Assembly: GCA_030603665.1 (NCBI GenBank)
Contig: JAUVXJ010000006.1
Span: 62,001 to 126,000, forward strand
Origin: Chloroflexota bacterium
GTDB lineage: Bacteria; Chloroflexota; Anaerolineae; UBA7937; B3-Chlor
Direction: 5' to 3'
DNA length: 64,000 bases
The notes under the pieces are model-generated. The model saw only the letters and a list, made by a program, of their open reading frames with translations, did no database searches and had not been told where the DNA came from. Position numbers and translations under genes: made by a program. This document shows positions 33,467 to 43,070 of this stretch, one piece after another (position 1 is the first letter of the stretch; every line of letters begins with the position of its first letter).

Positions 33467-34327
33467 GTGATACATCCACTCCTCGTAGGTTTGCTGCTTC
33501 TCATCTTTGTGGGCGGACTTGCGGCCTTGCTCTATCGGGGTCTGCTGATGAGCCTCGCTGTCAGGTTGCTGGCATCCCGCCTCTCAAATGCCGCCAAACG
33601 CCACCGCCTTGGGATTCACTTTGGTCATCACGAGGGGGGTTGGATCCGACTCACCCTTCAGGCCGATCTGAGAAAGGTTCTTTCACAAGTTCTGGGCTAT
33701 CCCGCGGAGGGAGCGGCTTACTCCCGGTTTGGAGGCTTCAACCTCAGCCGACTATACTCGGACTTCATGAATCCAGACTCCCCCTACTACCAATGCTGGC
33801 TCGGGGCCTACGCAGTCTTCGATAGCGAATCCAGGAAGGCCTTCGGCTTCGATGCGCAGGGTGAGTTGGTGCATGAGGCCGCCCTCGCCGTTCTTGAGGC
33901 GGACCAGCGCCTTGTCTTTCGAAGCGCTGGTTGCTCCCACAGGTTCCCCAATGGCAACGCCGTCAGGCTCAAAGGCCAGCTGGAGGCAGAGGTCAGGGAG
34001 GAGAACGGATTGTCGTGGTGGTGCATCTGGGGCGAGGCAGACACCTGGTCTGCCTACCACAAGGGCCCCAGCCCCGGCGGCGGCCTTCGTAGCAGGGTGT
34101 ACGGCGTAGTCCCACACTCAGCCACCCACGATGTGGACGACTACCATCCCCTTCGCTATCGAGGCGAATTCTGGATGCGCTATTTTCCCGAATACGGGGC
34201 TACCTGCGCCAAGTTCTATATCTGTCCTTCGTACGATGATCAGCGAGGTCAGAAAGTGACCCCGCAGCAGGAACTCATCGTCGAATGCCAACAGCTACTG
34301 AAGACAATCGCTTTCAGTCGAGACTAG
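33467..34327 (+). CDS. Membrane-anchored protein of unknown function
   Basis: 286 residues from a GTG at 33467, with a TATAAT at 33417-33422 upstream as a possible -10. One N-terminal transmembrane segment (PLLVGLLLLIFVGGLAALLY) and then a soluble domain rich in aromatic residues (WWCIWGEADTWSAYHKGP, EFWMRYFPEYGATCAKFYIC). Two cysteines in the last third could bind metal or form a disulfide, but no family is recognised. It ends six bases before cobO, so it is the first gene of that operon. Confidence 0.65.
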   Translation: MIHPLLVGLLLLIFVGGLAALLYRGLLMSLAVRLLASRLSNAAKRHRLGIHFGHHEGGWIRLTLQADLRKVLSQVLGYPAEGAAYSRFGGFNLSRLYSDFMNPDSPYYQCWLGAYAVFDSESRKAFGFDAQGELVHEAALAVLEADQRLVFRSAGCSHRFPNGNAVRLKGQLEAEVREENGLSWWCIWGEADTWSAYHKGPSPGGGLRSRVYGVVPHSATHDVDDYHPLRYRGEFWMRYFPEYGATCAKFYICPSYDDQRGQKVTPQQELIVECQQLLKTIAFSRD

Positions 34328-34332
34328 CAGGG

Positions 34333-34860
34333 ATGGACTCCAGGAAAGGTCTTATACAGGTTTACACCGGGCATGGCAAGGGCAAGACCACCGCTGCGCT
34401 GGGTCAGGCGATGCGCGCTGCGGGCCAGGGTCTGAAAGTATACATGGTGCAGTTCATGAAGGGCTGGCCCTACTATGGCGAACTGGACACGGTGGCCCAT
34501 CACCCCAACATAACCCTCAAGCAGTTCGGTCGCCCGGACTATGTGAACAAGGAACATCCCGAGCCAGTTGACATCCGCATGGCTCAAGAGGCCTTGACAC
34601 ACAGCGCAGAGATAGTGAAGAGTGGCCAGTACGATTTGGTGATCCTGGACGAGATCAACGTGGCTCTCGAATGGAACCTGATCCAACTGGATGACGTGAT
34701 ATCACTCCTCGAGGCCAAGCCAGAGGAGGTGGAGTTGATCCTCACGGGGCGCTACGCTCATCCCGAGGTCATCGCTCGCGCCGATCTGGCGACGGAGATG
34801 AGGGAGATCAAACATCCCTACCAGAAGGGCATTGTCAGTCGCCGAGGCATAGAATACTGA
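34333..34860 (+). CDS. cobO: Cob(I)yrinic acid a,c-diamide adenosyltransferase (CobO/BtuR type)
   Basis: 175 residues from MDSRKGLIQVYTG at 34333. The nucleotide-binding P-loop GHGKGKTTAALGQAMRAAGQ lies at residues 12-31, with VYMVQFMKGW, DLVILDEINVALEWNLI (Walker B region) and ELILTGRYAHPEVI. It transfers the adenosyl group from ATP to cob(I)alamin to make coenzyme B12. The very next gene is a B12-dependent mutase subunit, so it likely serves as the local cofactor-activating enzyme. The longer in-frame start overlaps the preceding gene and is rejected. Confidence 0.93.
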   Translation: MDSRKGLIQVYTGHGKGKTTAALGQAMRAAGQGLKVYMVQFMKGWPYYGELDTVAHHPNITLKQFGRPDYVNKEHPEPVDIRMAQEALTHSAEIVKSGQYDLVILDEINVALEWNLIQLDDVISLLEAKPEEVELILTGRYAHPEVIARADLATEMREIKHPYQKGIVSRRGIEY

Positions 34861-34872
34861 GGGGATACGTAG

Positions 34873-36552
34873 ATGTTTGACAAGGACACGCTTGAGTCAA
34901 TCCGCGAAGGCCGCGAACGCTGGGAGGAAACTACCCTGCAGCAGCATCTCGCTCAGCACCCCGAACGAAAGGACAAGTTCACCACGGTCTCTGGCGAGGA
35001 GATTCAACGGCTGTATACGCCGCTGGACATCGCTGATCTGGACTATGAGCGGGACCTGGGGATGCCAGGCGAATACCCCTACACCAGAGGCGTCCACCCC
35101 ACCATGTACCGGGGCCGGCCTTGGACGATGCGCATGTTCGCAGGCTATGGGACTGCTGAGGAGACCAACGCCCGCTTCAAGTACCTTCGGGAGCACGGCG
35201 AGACTGGGCTATCCGTGGCTTTCGACTACCCCACGCTCTACGGCTACGACGCGGACGACCCAGAAGCCATCGGTGAGTTCGGTAAGTGTGGGGTCGCCAT
35301 CTCCTCTATCAAGGATATGCAAATACTATTCGACGGTATCCCTCTGGGCGACGTCACCACCTCCATGACCATCAATGGGCCCGCCGCCATCGTGTGGGCC
35401 ATGTACATCGGCGCCGCCGAGAGACAGGGATACACCCCACAGCAGTTGGGCGGCACCATTCAGAACGATATCTTGAAAGAATACATCGCTCAGAAATCCT
35501 TCATCTTCCCGCCGCAGCCTTCCATGCGCCTCATCGTGGACACCTTCGAGTACGGCTCCAAACACCTGCCCAGGTGGAACACAATCTCCATTAGCGGTTA
35601 CCACATCCGAGAAGCAGGCGCCACCGCGGTCCAGGAACTGGCCTTCACCCTGGCCGATGGCCTGGCCTACGTGCAGGCCGCCATCGAGCGCGGACTGGAC
35701 GTCGATGAGTTTGCGCCGCGCCTGTCCTTCTTCTTCAACGCCCACAATGACTTTTTCGAGGAGATAGCTAAATACCGGGCGGCTCGTCGCATCTGGGCCC
35801 GGGAGATGCGCGGGCGGTTCAAGCCCAAGGACCCTCGGTCTTCGTGGATGCGTTTCCATACTCAAACCGCGGGTGTCAGCCTCACCGCCCAGCAACCGGA
35901 GAACAACGTCGCCCGCGTCGCCATCCAGGCCCTGGCCGCCGTTCTCGGAGGCACCCAATCCCTCCACACCTGCTCCATGGACGAGGCTCTCGCTCTACCC
36001 AGCGAACTCGCGGCGCGCATCGCCCTGAGAACCCAACAGATCATCGACCACGAGAGCGGCGTCGCCAACACCGTAGATCCGCTGGGGGGCAGCTTTCTCC
36101 TGGAGAGCCTCACCAACCAGATGGAGGAGGAGACCTACGAGATCTTTGCCAAGATAGAAGATTTCGGAGGGGTAATACCCGCCATTGAAGCAGGCTACTT
36201 CCAGAACGAAATCGCCCAGAGCGCATATCGCTACCAACGGGAGGTCGACACACAGCGACGGATTATCGTGGGCGTTAACGATTACCAGCTTGACGAGCCC
36301 CTGACCGTTCCACTGCTCAAGATGGATCTCGAGGGGTATGAGCGACAGCTGAACCGCCTGAACAAGCTCAAGCAAGAGCGCGACAACGACGAAGTAAGAG
36401 GGCGATTGGATGCTCTGCGTGAGACTGCTGAGGGCACTGAGAACCTCATGCCGCCTATCCTCGATGCCGTGCGAGCACACGCCACCCTGGGTGAGACCTG
36501 CGGCGTCTTGAGAGAGGTCTTCGGCGAGTATCGGGAGCCGATCATCATCTGA
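34873..36552 (+). CDS. mcmA1: Methylmalonyl-CoA mutase-type large (catalytic) subunit
   Basis: 559 residues, GAGGGGATACGTAG before the [23 protein letters not shown] near residue 75 holds the tyrosine and arginine that grip the CoA ester. It continues with [41 protein letters not shown] and [20 protein letters not shown]. The protein ends at [17 protein letters not shown] sequence; the B12-binding domain (DxHxxG) is not fused and is not found nearby. It therefore needs a separate small subunit. It isomerises methylmalonyl-CoA (or another branched acyl-CoA) to succinyl-CoA. Confidence 0.92.
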   Translation: MFDKDTLESIREGRERWEETTLQQHLAQHPERKDKFTTVSGEEIQRLYTPLDIADLDYERDLGMPGEYPYTRGVHPTMYRGRPWTMRMFAGYGTAEETNARFKYLREHGETGLSVAFDYPTLYGYDADDPEAIGEFGKCGVAISSIKDMQILFDGIPLGDVTTSMTINGPAAIVWAMYIGAAERQGYTPQQLGGTIQNDILKEYIAQKSFIFPPQPSMRLIVDTFEYGSKHLPRWNTISISGYHIREAGATAVQELAFTLADGLAYVQAAIERGLDVDEFAPRLSFFFNAHNDFFEEIAKYRAARRIWAREMRGRFKPKDPRSSWMRFHTQTAGVSLTAQQPENNVARVAIQALAAVLGGTQSLHTCSMDEALALPSELAARIALRTQQIIDHESGVANTVDPLGGSFLLESLTNQMEEETYEIFAKIEDFGGVIPAIEAGYFQNEIAQSAYRYQREVDTQRRIIVGVNDYQLDEPLTVPLLKMDLEGYERQLNRLNKLKQERDNDEVRGRLDALRETAEGTENLMPPILDAVRAHATLGETCGVLREVFGEYREPIII

Positions 36553-36875
36553 GCTGACCCACCCCCACCACGGCGCACCTTCTCCCCCACTTTGGAAACC
36601 TGACGGGGTTGGCCATCCAGTTCCCGATCAATCCGCGTCGCCAGCATCAGCGAGGGTCATCCAGGCGCTCAAGTTGCCTCGCTTGCTCCGGTAGAACAGG
36701 TGGATTATCATACTCACCAAATCCGGACCGCTACCTGGTGAGCAGCATCAGTCCGCAGGCAACGTGCCATCCCGAGCATGGAACTGCATGGTCCTGAGGC
36801 TGCGCGCCGATCCGATCCTGAGGAGAAGCAGCGCCAGAACGGTCATGCTATGCTGGACGAGAAGGAGACAAGGAA
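36553..36875 (+). other. Intergenic spacer without recognised content
   Basis: 323 bp between two plus-strand genes. No gene, clear promoter or terminator seen; the ribosome site GAAGGAGACAAGGAA lies at its end. Confidence 0.5.
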
Positions 36876-38348
36876 ATGAAAACAAAGAGCTTCACCATCT
36901 TGCACTCCAACGACATGCACGGAGACTTCCTGGCGGAAGTTCAGGGCGCCGAAGGTAATCTGATCGGGGGACTGGCCCTGCTCTCGAGCTATATCAACAA
37001 GGTTCGACAAGAGGAGGAAAACGTTCTTTACGTCATCTCCGGGGATATGCTCCAGGGGTCCATGATCGACTCAGAATACAGAGGCATATCCACAATCGAG
37101 ATCATGAACTATCTGTCCCCGGACGTCGTCACTCTCGGCAACCACGAAGTGGACTACGGTCTGCCTCACCTCCTCTTTCTGGAGAAGATGGCCAACTTCC
37201 CCATCGTCAACGCCAACCTCTACATCAGCAAGTACAACAGACGGCTGATGCGACCTTACGTCGTCCTGAACGTGGCCGGGTTCGACATCATGTTCATCGG
37301 CATCATCACCGAAGCTGTCCTTCAATCATTGAGAACTGACCAGCAGATTGCCACCTTCATCTCGTTGGAGGACGCAAGCCAGGAAGTGGGCAAGATCTGC
37401 AACGCGTACAAAGGCGAGGATATCGATCTGACCGTTCTGCTCACACACATAGGGTTCGAATCCGACCAGGAACTCGCAGCGCTCCTCAGGCCAGAATGGG
37501 GGGTTGACATGATCATCGGCGGTCACTCGCACACCATTCTGGAACAGCCCGCCCTGGTCGATGACATCCTGATTGCGCAGGCGGGCACAGGTACTGATCA
37601 GATCGGCCGTTTCGATATCGTCGTAGATGACGACACCAACAGCATCGTGGAGTGGAAGTGGCAACTCATCCCCATCGACAGCAGCATCGCGGAGCCGGAT
37701 GAAGATCTACGGCGGTTCATCGACTCGTTCAAGACGGAGGTGGACAGGAAATACAACGTGGTGGTCTGCCGGTTTGCCCAGAAGCTGACCCATCCCCGGC
37801 GAGAGGAAGAAACAGCCTTGGGGAACCTGTTTGCCGACATCTTCGCTCAGCGAGCCCAGGCCGACGCCATGTTCCTGGGCAGCGGCTCGATCCGGGGGAA
37901 AGAGCTGGGCCCCTTGGTCACGCTGGGGGACCTCAGGAGCATTTTCGCTTTCGACGATACCCTCTTCAAACTCACCGTCACCGGTGCCCAGCTCAAGAAG
38001 ATCTTCTCCCACATCATGCGGGCAGAAAACAGAAACAGCGAGGGCGAGTGCTACCAGGTCAACCAGGGAGTGAAGGCGGTCTACCTGGATGCTTCTGGCG
38101 AGCTGGAGTCTCTGGCCATACGGGGGCAGCCGGTGATGGACGATGGGGGGTATACTATCTGCCTGCAGGGGTACCACTACACCAACAGCGAGCCCAATCT
38201 CGGATTGACCGACGAGGAACTCACTGCAATCCACTCCCCAAAGGTGGTCACCACCTCAGCCCAAGACGTTCTCGAAGAGCACCTGAGGGGAATCCAAAAT
38301 CTCAGCAGCAAAGTGGAGGGGAGACTCGTATTCAAGGCCACCCCATGA
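36876..38348 (+). CDS. 5'-nucleotidase/UshA-family metallophosphoesterase (cytoplasmic form)
   Basis: 490 residues. N-terminal calcineurin-like metallophosphatase domain: SNDMHGDF (metal Asp/His, residues 10-17), ISGDMLQGS, LGNHEVDYG and GGHSHTIL. A C-terminal 5'-nucleotidase domain follows (ALGNLFADIFAQRAQADAMF, LGDLRSIFAFDDTLFKLTVT) that binds the nucleobase. No signal peptide is seen, unlike secreted UshA, so it probably acts on nucleotides or nucleotide sugars inside the cell. All metal ligands are present. Stand-alone gene with a good ribosome binding site. Confidence 0.9.
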   Translation: MKTKSFTILHSNDMHGDFLAEVQGAEGNLIGGLALLSSYINKVRQEEENVLYVISGDMLQGSMIDSEYRGISTIEIMNYLSPDVVTLGNHEVDYGLPHLLFLEKMANFPIVNANLYISKYNRRLMRPYVVLNVAGFDIMFIGIITEAVLQSLRTDQQIATFISLEDASQEVGKICNAYKGEDIDLTVLLTHIGFESDQELAALLRPEWGVDMIIGGHSHTILEQPALVDDILIAQAGTGTDQIGRFDIVVDDDTNSIVEWKWQLIPIDSSIAEPDEDLRRFIDSFKTEVDRKYNVVVCRFAQKLTHPRREEETALGNLFADIFAQRAQADAMFLGSGSIRGKELGPLVTLGDLRSIFAFDDTLFKLTVTGAQLKKIFSHIMRAENRNSEGECYQVNQGVKAVYLDASGELESLAIRGQPVMDDGGYTICLQGYHYTNSEPNLGLTDEELTAIHSPKVVTTSAQDVLEEHLRGIQNLSSKVEGRLVFKATP

Positions 38349-38422
38349 TCTTGATGAGGGGAACTCGATGGCCAGGTTGAATGGCATGATAGTCAAACAG
38401 CTCGGTGCCCGGAGTACAGCCC

Positions 38423-39643
38423 ATGCCTGTTGAAAACGTCCAAGCGTTGCTGGACCTGGATCCAACACTGATGCCCTGGGCGCTGGGCGGCGCTCTGGTT
38501 GTCTTGTGCGTGCCAGTGTTCCTGATCGCCCGCTATTTCGTCGCCCGAGGCCTGGTGTACCTGTCCGTGCGCACCAAGAACAGGTACGACGATGTTATCG
38601 TGGACAAGCTGCGGCCGTTCCGTTTTGCCTGGGTCGCGCCGCTGCTGGTGATCTACTACCTCGCGGGCATGCTACCGGAGAGCGCCTAATTCATCCGCCA
38701 AATCGTGTTACTGCTCATCCTCTGGCTGGTGGTGCTCACCATCAACTCGATTCTCAACGGACTGAACGCGATTTACGAAGCCAGCGACCTCTTCCGCGGC
38801 GTGTCCATCCAGGGCTACCTCGATCTGGCCAAGCTTGGTTTGATCGTGGGCACCCTCATCGTGACGGCTTCGGTGTTTACCGGCCAGTCGCCGGTGGTGC
38901 TGCTGAGCGGGCTGGGCGTGGTGATGGCACTGCTGGTCCTCATGTTCCGTGACACAATGCTCTCGTTCGTGGCCAGCGTGCAGATCAGCTCCAGCGACCT
39001 GGTAAGGGAGGGTGACTGGATCGAGGTGCCATCCTATGAGGCGGACGGGACCGTAATGAACATCTCTCTCCATAGGGTGAAGGTCCGGAACTGGGACAAG
39101 ACCATTACGGTGATCCCAACGCACAAGCTGATGGAGGCCCCCTTCAAGAATTGGCGGGGCATGCAAGAGAGCGGCGGACGACGTATCAAGCGCGCCATCT
39201 ACGTCGACCTGAACAGCATCAGGTTCTGTGACCGAGAGACGCTCGAGCGATTCAAGGACATCGATTTGATCAAGGACTACTTGGAAGCCAAGTTGTCTGG
39301 AGTCGAGCAAACGGGTTCTGTGCCCGTGAGCGTGGATGGTTCACCCACCGCGCCGCAGCTCACCAACATGGAAGTATTCCAGGCCTACGTCACCAACTAC
39401 CTGAAAGGTCGTGCGGACCTCCATCAAGAGGGCATGACCCTACTCGTGCGCCAACTGGCCCCCGGTCCAACCGGCCTGCCGCTAGAGATCTATCCGTTCA
39501 CAAAGACGGTGGACTGGGTCGAATACGAAGCCATCCATGCCGAGATTCTTGATCACCTAGTGGGGGCGATGCCGCAATTCGACCTGCGCGTGTTCCAGGA
39601 ACCCACCGGGGCGGATTTCCGAGCTTTGGTCAAGCTGCCGTAG
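38423..39643 (+). pseudogene. MscS-family mechanosensitive channel gene with an in-frame stop
   Basis: One frame runs from the ATG at 38423 to 39643, but TAA at 38687-38689 interrupts it after LPESA. Reading resumes in the same frame (FIRQIVLLLILWLVVLTINS). Before the stop are two N-terminal membrane segments; after it come two or three helices, the pore-lining GVVMALLVLMFRDTMLSFVA and the beta domain (DLVREGDWIEVPSYEADGTV), as in MscM/YbdG-type channels. A GTG at 38705 could restart translation and give a 312-residue channel without the first helices. It is either a recent pseudogene or a sequencing error. Confidence 0.8.
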
Positions 39644-39750
39644 GCAGCCCAATATTGGCTAGCAGCGATCAGCGCCGTGCTCCGGTGGCACATGGGGACA
39701 CGCCGGTGATGTGACCGCTGGGGTGGATCATCGGCGCTTCGTACACGACT

Positions 39751-40629
39751 TCATAGACTCTGTCGTTTGCTGGGCTCGGCGCGGAGACCAGCACTGAGGA
39801 AATCCAATACCAGTTCATTCAGCTCCTCTGGGCGCTCCACCTGAGGTAGGTGACCACAGCGCTCCAGCACGCGTAGCTCAGAGTTGGGGATCAGGTCTCT
39901 GGCGCGGTAGGCATGGGCCAGGGGTATTGCCGCATCCTGACGCCCCCAGATGATGAGAGTTGGCACCTCCATCACCGCCAGCTCCCGACGCAACTCGCTC
40001 AGCATCTCCTCGCGCTGGCCCCGCAGATTGACGCCCATTCTGGCCACTTTGAGCGTGTTCTTTCTCACCGCTGGTGATCTCAGGACCACGGCGGCATCCG
40101 AGAACCATTGGTCGTCTATGGAGTCAGGACGGCAAAACGTCCACCTCTTGAGCGAGGGGAAAAGCCTCTGATAGCTCCTGAACACCAGATCTCCCAGCAC
40201 GGGAACCGACCACAGCCGCAGATGCGCGCTTAGCTCTCGACCGAACCCAGCGCTGCCCACCAATACCAGATTCCTCACCCGCTCGGGGAACTGCACAGCG
40301 GTCTGCGCGCATACGACGCCACCGAGGGAGTTCCCCGCCAGGCTTGCCCGCTCTATCCCCACCGCGTCCATGAAGTCCGCCATGAACGCTGCCCCGTTGA
40401 CCAGCGAGAAATCCTCGATCTCCTTATCCGATTTGCCAAAGCCGGGGAGATCCAGCGCATACACGCGATGCCGTGCCGCTAGCGGTCTAACGTTGTACTG
40501 CCAGAATTCCACCGAGGCGGCAAGGCCAGGCACCAGAATCAATGCAGGACCGTCGCCCTCCACCCAGAAGCGGATTCCACGGCCGCCCACGTGGACGTAC
40601 TGATCGTCATACCTCGGAAGATCCACCAC
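39751..40629 (-). CDS. Alpha/beta-hydrolase
   Basis: 292 residues from a GTG. Oxyanion strand LILVPGLAASVEFW near residue 32, nucleophile elbow AGNSLGG with Ser near residue 100, acid in IIWGRQDAAIP near 232, and catalytic His in ERCGHLPQVERPE near 260. The complete triad points to an active esterase, lactonase or C-C hydrolase; the substrate is unclear. It overlaps the 3' end of the truncated dihydropyrimidinase frame, so the junction may have placed it under the promoter of the radical SAM gene. Confidence 0.88.
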   Translation of the reverse strand: MVDLPRYDDQYVHVGGRGIRFWVEGDGPALILVPGLAASVEFWQYNVRPLAARHRVYALDLPGFGKSDKEIEDFSLVNGAAFMADFMDAVGIERASLAGNSLGGVVCAQTAVQFPERVRNLVLVGSAGFGRELSAHLRLWSVPVLGDLVFRSYQRLFPSLKRWTFCRPDSIDDQWFSDAAVVLRSPAVRKNTLKVARMGVNLRGQREEMLSELRRELAVMEVPTLIIWGRQDAAIPLAHAYRARDLIPNSELRVLERCGHLPQVERPEELNELVLDFLSAGLRAEPSKRQSL

Positions 40630-40993
40630 AATACTTCGCGCCTAGTGCGGACATTGCGCACACGAGTTGATTAGCGACCTGGTGCCAACCCCCGCCACCA
40701 GACCGGCCGCGCTCCTGATCGGCGAAGTCGATGATGGTAGTGGTGCCACCACTGGCCGCCTCCACTGTGCCTGTGACGAGGTGATCACTGGACACGGTCC
40801 CACCGACCGGAAGCTGCATATGTGTATGTACATCCACCCCGCCGGGAAAAACGTAGTGCCCTTCCGCATCTATGACCTCGTTGCCCTCGAGGTCCTTGCC
40901 AATGCGGGCGATCTTGCCGCTCATGATCGCTATGTCCGCCTTGTAGGTTTCGCCGGCGGATACTACGGTGCCGTTCCGAACGACAGTTTCCAT
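40607..40993 (-). pseudogene. Truncated dihydropyrimidinase/hydantoinase N-terminus
   Basis: 128 codons: VVRNGTVVSAGETYKADIAI and so on to PGGVDVHTHMQLP (the HxH metal pair near residue 57) and SGGTTTIIDFADQERG. Then the frame diverges (WHQVANQLVCAMSALGAKYC) and stops. A full enzyme has about 460 residues, so more than 70 percent is missing, including the carbamylated Lys. The ATG overlaps the TGA of the radical SAM gene (TGATG), showing that the parent pair was translationally coupled. Confidence 0.8.
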
Positions 40994-42057
40994 CAGACTA
41001 GCATCCTGTTGAGCTCTGCCACCAGTTGCCTCGACCTGCCCGGTTGTTCCTCCTCCAGATCCTCTATCACCGCCGCGACCGCCTCCTTCCTGGCAGGCAC
41101 CAAGAAGTCACGGAAAGACCCGTAATTGGGCTCGTAACCAAAGTACCGGAACAGCGTCCCCAGCCTGAAATTGACCTGCTCATCCTCTGACAGTGCTAGA
41201 TACTGGTCCATCACCGAGAGCATCGACGCTTTGTCTTCTGGCAGCTGTCCTCGCACATCCATCAGGACATTCGTGGAATGGTCGCTGGCGAAGTAGCTGG
41301 TGACCTCCAGCTCCTCGATCAGCTGGCGCTCCTCCCTGACCTTCTCCGCGTCGCTCGACTCCTCGAACTCCCCATTCTCAAGTTTCTCCTGCAGGGGCAT
41401 GCCCTGTCTGATAGTCAGCGTCCTCACCCTGATGTAGTGGGGGTTCACCTCGTTCAGAACCCTGGCTGTTTCCAGCGCATGGTTCCGCCAGGTCTCCTCA
41501 CCCTCCAGCCTCAGCCTGCCCCCCAGGCCCAGGACCACGTAGAAGCTCAGGGAAATGCCCGAATCCACGACTTTCTCCCCTCCACTCACCACCAGGTCCG
41601 ATGTCACGCCCTTCTTCATGTACTCGAGGAGAGGGTCATAGCCAGATTCCAGCCCTATGTGCAATCTGCTCAGTCCAGCCTCATGAAGCTCGCGTAGCTC
41701 CGCCACCGACTTTCTGGCCACTGTTCTGGCCCTGGCGTAGCTCGTCACGCGCTGCACGCTGGGGAACTTCTCCTTCAAGCGGGAGAGCACCCGGACCAGG
41801 TCGCCCGTCTTCATCACCAGGCTGTTGGCATCCTGAATGAAGGCGGTTCTATAGATATCACCGTGGAACTCAGCGGCTTCGTCTATGTCTTTGAGGATCT
41901 CCTCAATTGGCCGCCTTTCGAACCGCGTCCCTTTGTAGGTGGGGCAGAACTCGCACTTGTTCCACGGACAGTTCCTGGTAGCCCTGACGAGCAAGCTCCC
42001 CGCTTCGCTAGGGGGCCTAATGGGACCAACTTCGTAGGGTTGTCCGATAACCGTCAT
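40993..42057 (-). CDS. Radical SAM enzyme
   Basis: 354 residues. The cluster motif CPWNKCEFC (CxxxxxxC spacing reading CPWNKC-EFC) near residue 30 sits after LLVRATRN, as in HemN/elongator-like radical SAM proteins. SRLHIGLESGYDPLLEYMKK and SFYVVLGLGG are the conserved barrel strands. The C-terminal part (LFRYFGYEPNYGSFRDFLVP) has no recognised extra cluster. The substrate is unknown. It was coupled to a dihydropyrimidinase that has since been truncated. Confidence 0.87.
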   Translation of the reverse strand: MTVIGQPYEVGPIRPPSEAGSLLVRATRNCPWNKCEFCPTYKGTRFERRPIEEILKDIDEAAEFHGDIYRTAFIQDANSLVMKTGDLVRVLSRLKEKFPSVQRVTSYARARTVARKSVAELRELHEAGLSRLHIGLESGYDPLLEYMKKGVTSDLVVSGGEKVVDSGISLSFYVVLGLGGRLRLEGEETWRNHALETARVLNEVNPHYIRVRTLTIRQGMPLQEKLENGEFEESSDAEKVREERQLIEELEVTSYFASDHSTNVLMDVRGQLPEDKASMLSVMDQYLALSEDEQVNFRLGTLFRYFGYEPNYGSFRDFLVPARKEAVAAVIEDLEEEQPGRSRQLVAELNRMLV

Positions 42058-42095
42058 ATCTGTATCTTGACTCCCCTTCCTTGCGCTCCACCTAC

Positions 42096-42125
42096 ATTAT
42101 ACAGAGGATGGGCACTGTGGGGAAA
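42096..42125 (-). promoter_or_regulatory. Possible promoter of the radical SAM gene
   Basis: Minus strand TTTCCC (42120-42125), 18 bp, TATAAT (42096-42101), 39 bases before the ATG. The -10 is consensus, the -35 weak. Confidence 0.4.
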
Positions 42126-42236
42126 ACGAGTGGGATAAAGAGGGGGAGCCGCGAACCAGACCATCAGCGACGGATGGGCCCCCAGAGAACAACTCCATGC
42201 AGGCACGCAACGAGGCACCGACCTACCACGACGATC

Positions 42237-43070
42237 TCAGTTGTCTAGGTCGTCAAAGTAGGCGCGCAGAGCCTCCTGCCAGGGGCGCAAGGTGATACCG
42301 AACCGAGTGGAGGCTGAGGTATTGCGTAACGCGGCATTGGCCGGCACAGTCGCCAGTCGCTCATAGTGCTCCACGCGGCGCAAAGCCAAGTGGCTCTTCC
42401 CGGCAAACTCCAGGATCCTCTCAGCGAACTCGAACCGAGAGCAACTCCCCTCATTGACAAAGTGATAGGTATCATAGAGAGGATACTCTATCAAACGAGC
42501 TATGGCGGCTGCCAGATCCGGCGCGTAAGTAGGTGAACCAACCTCGGTCGTAACAACCGATAGCTCGTCACGATGAGCAGCTAACTCAAGTATCTTGGCG
42601 ACGAAGTTTCGACCGCCTTGGCCGTACAGCCACGCGGTGCGCACGATGTAGCAGTCGGTCAGCAAGTCGCGGACGAGAAGCTCTCCAGCCAGCTTGGACC
42701 TGCCATAGACACAGATGGGGTTTGGCTCATCCAACTCAAGATATGGCTCTCCCTTGGTGCCATCGAAGACGTAATCGGTGCTCACGTAGAGAAGGGCCGC
42801 ATCGCAGAGCCGGCAGGTGTCGGCCACATTCCTGGTCCCGACCGCGTTGACCTTGAACGCGGAGTCAGGATCCCGCTCGCATCCATCTACGTCCGTCATT
42901 GCCGCTGCATGAACTACGAGGTCAGGTTGGAACTCTGCTATGGTTCCAACGATCCGGCGTTCCGTCACGTCATGCTCGGGCAGGTCGACGAGGAAGAGGT
43001 CGAGCCGTTGGAGAACCTCCTGCAAAGCCCTCCCCAATTGTCCGCGCGCTCCAGTGATGACTACACGCAT
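42237..43070 (-). CDS. rfbD: dTDP-4-dehydrorhamnose reductase
   Basis: 277 residues from MRVVITGARGQLG at 43070 (GTGAGGAACCGG upstream); the longer frame upstream is not supported. GARGQLGRAL is the NADPH loop; VVHAAAMTDVDGCERDPDSA, the YVSTDYVFDG strand and the YGRSKLAGE segment carry the Ser/Tyr-xxx-Lys catalytic residues (STDYVF; YGRSK). It performs the final step of dTDP-L-rhamnose synthesis. It is on the minus strand at the edge of the surface-polysaccharide locus; the other rfb genes are not in the window. Confidence 0.92.
   Translation of the reverse strand: MRVVITGARGQLGRALQEVLQRLDLFLVDLPEHDVTERRIVGTIAEFQPDLVVHAAAMTDVDGCERDPDSAFKVNAVGTRNVADTCRLCDAALLYVSTDYVFDGTKGEPYLELDEPNPICVYGRSKLAGELLVRDLLTDCYIVRTAWLYGQGGRNFVAKILELAAHRDELSVVTTEVGSPTYAPDLAAAIARLIEYPLYDTYHFVNEGSCSRFEFAERILEFAGKSHLALRRVEHYERLATVPANAALRNTSASTRFGITLRPWQEALRAYFDDLDN

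Noticed and set aside
35326..35967. 213-codon minus-strand frame inside the mutase gene
   Set aside because: It is a GC-driven shadow of a conserved gene on the other strand.
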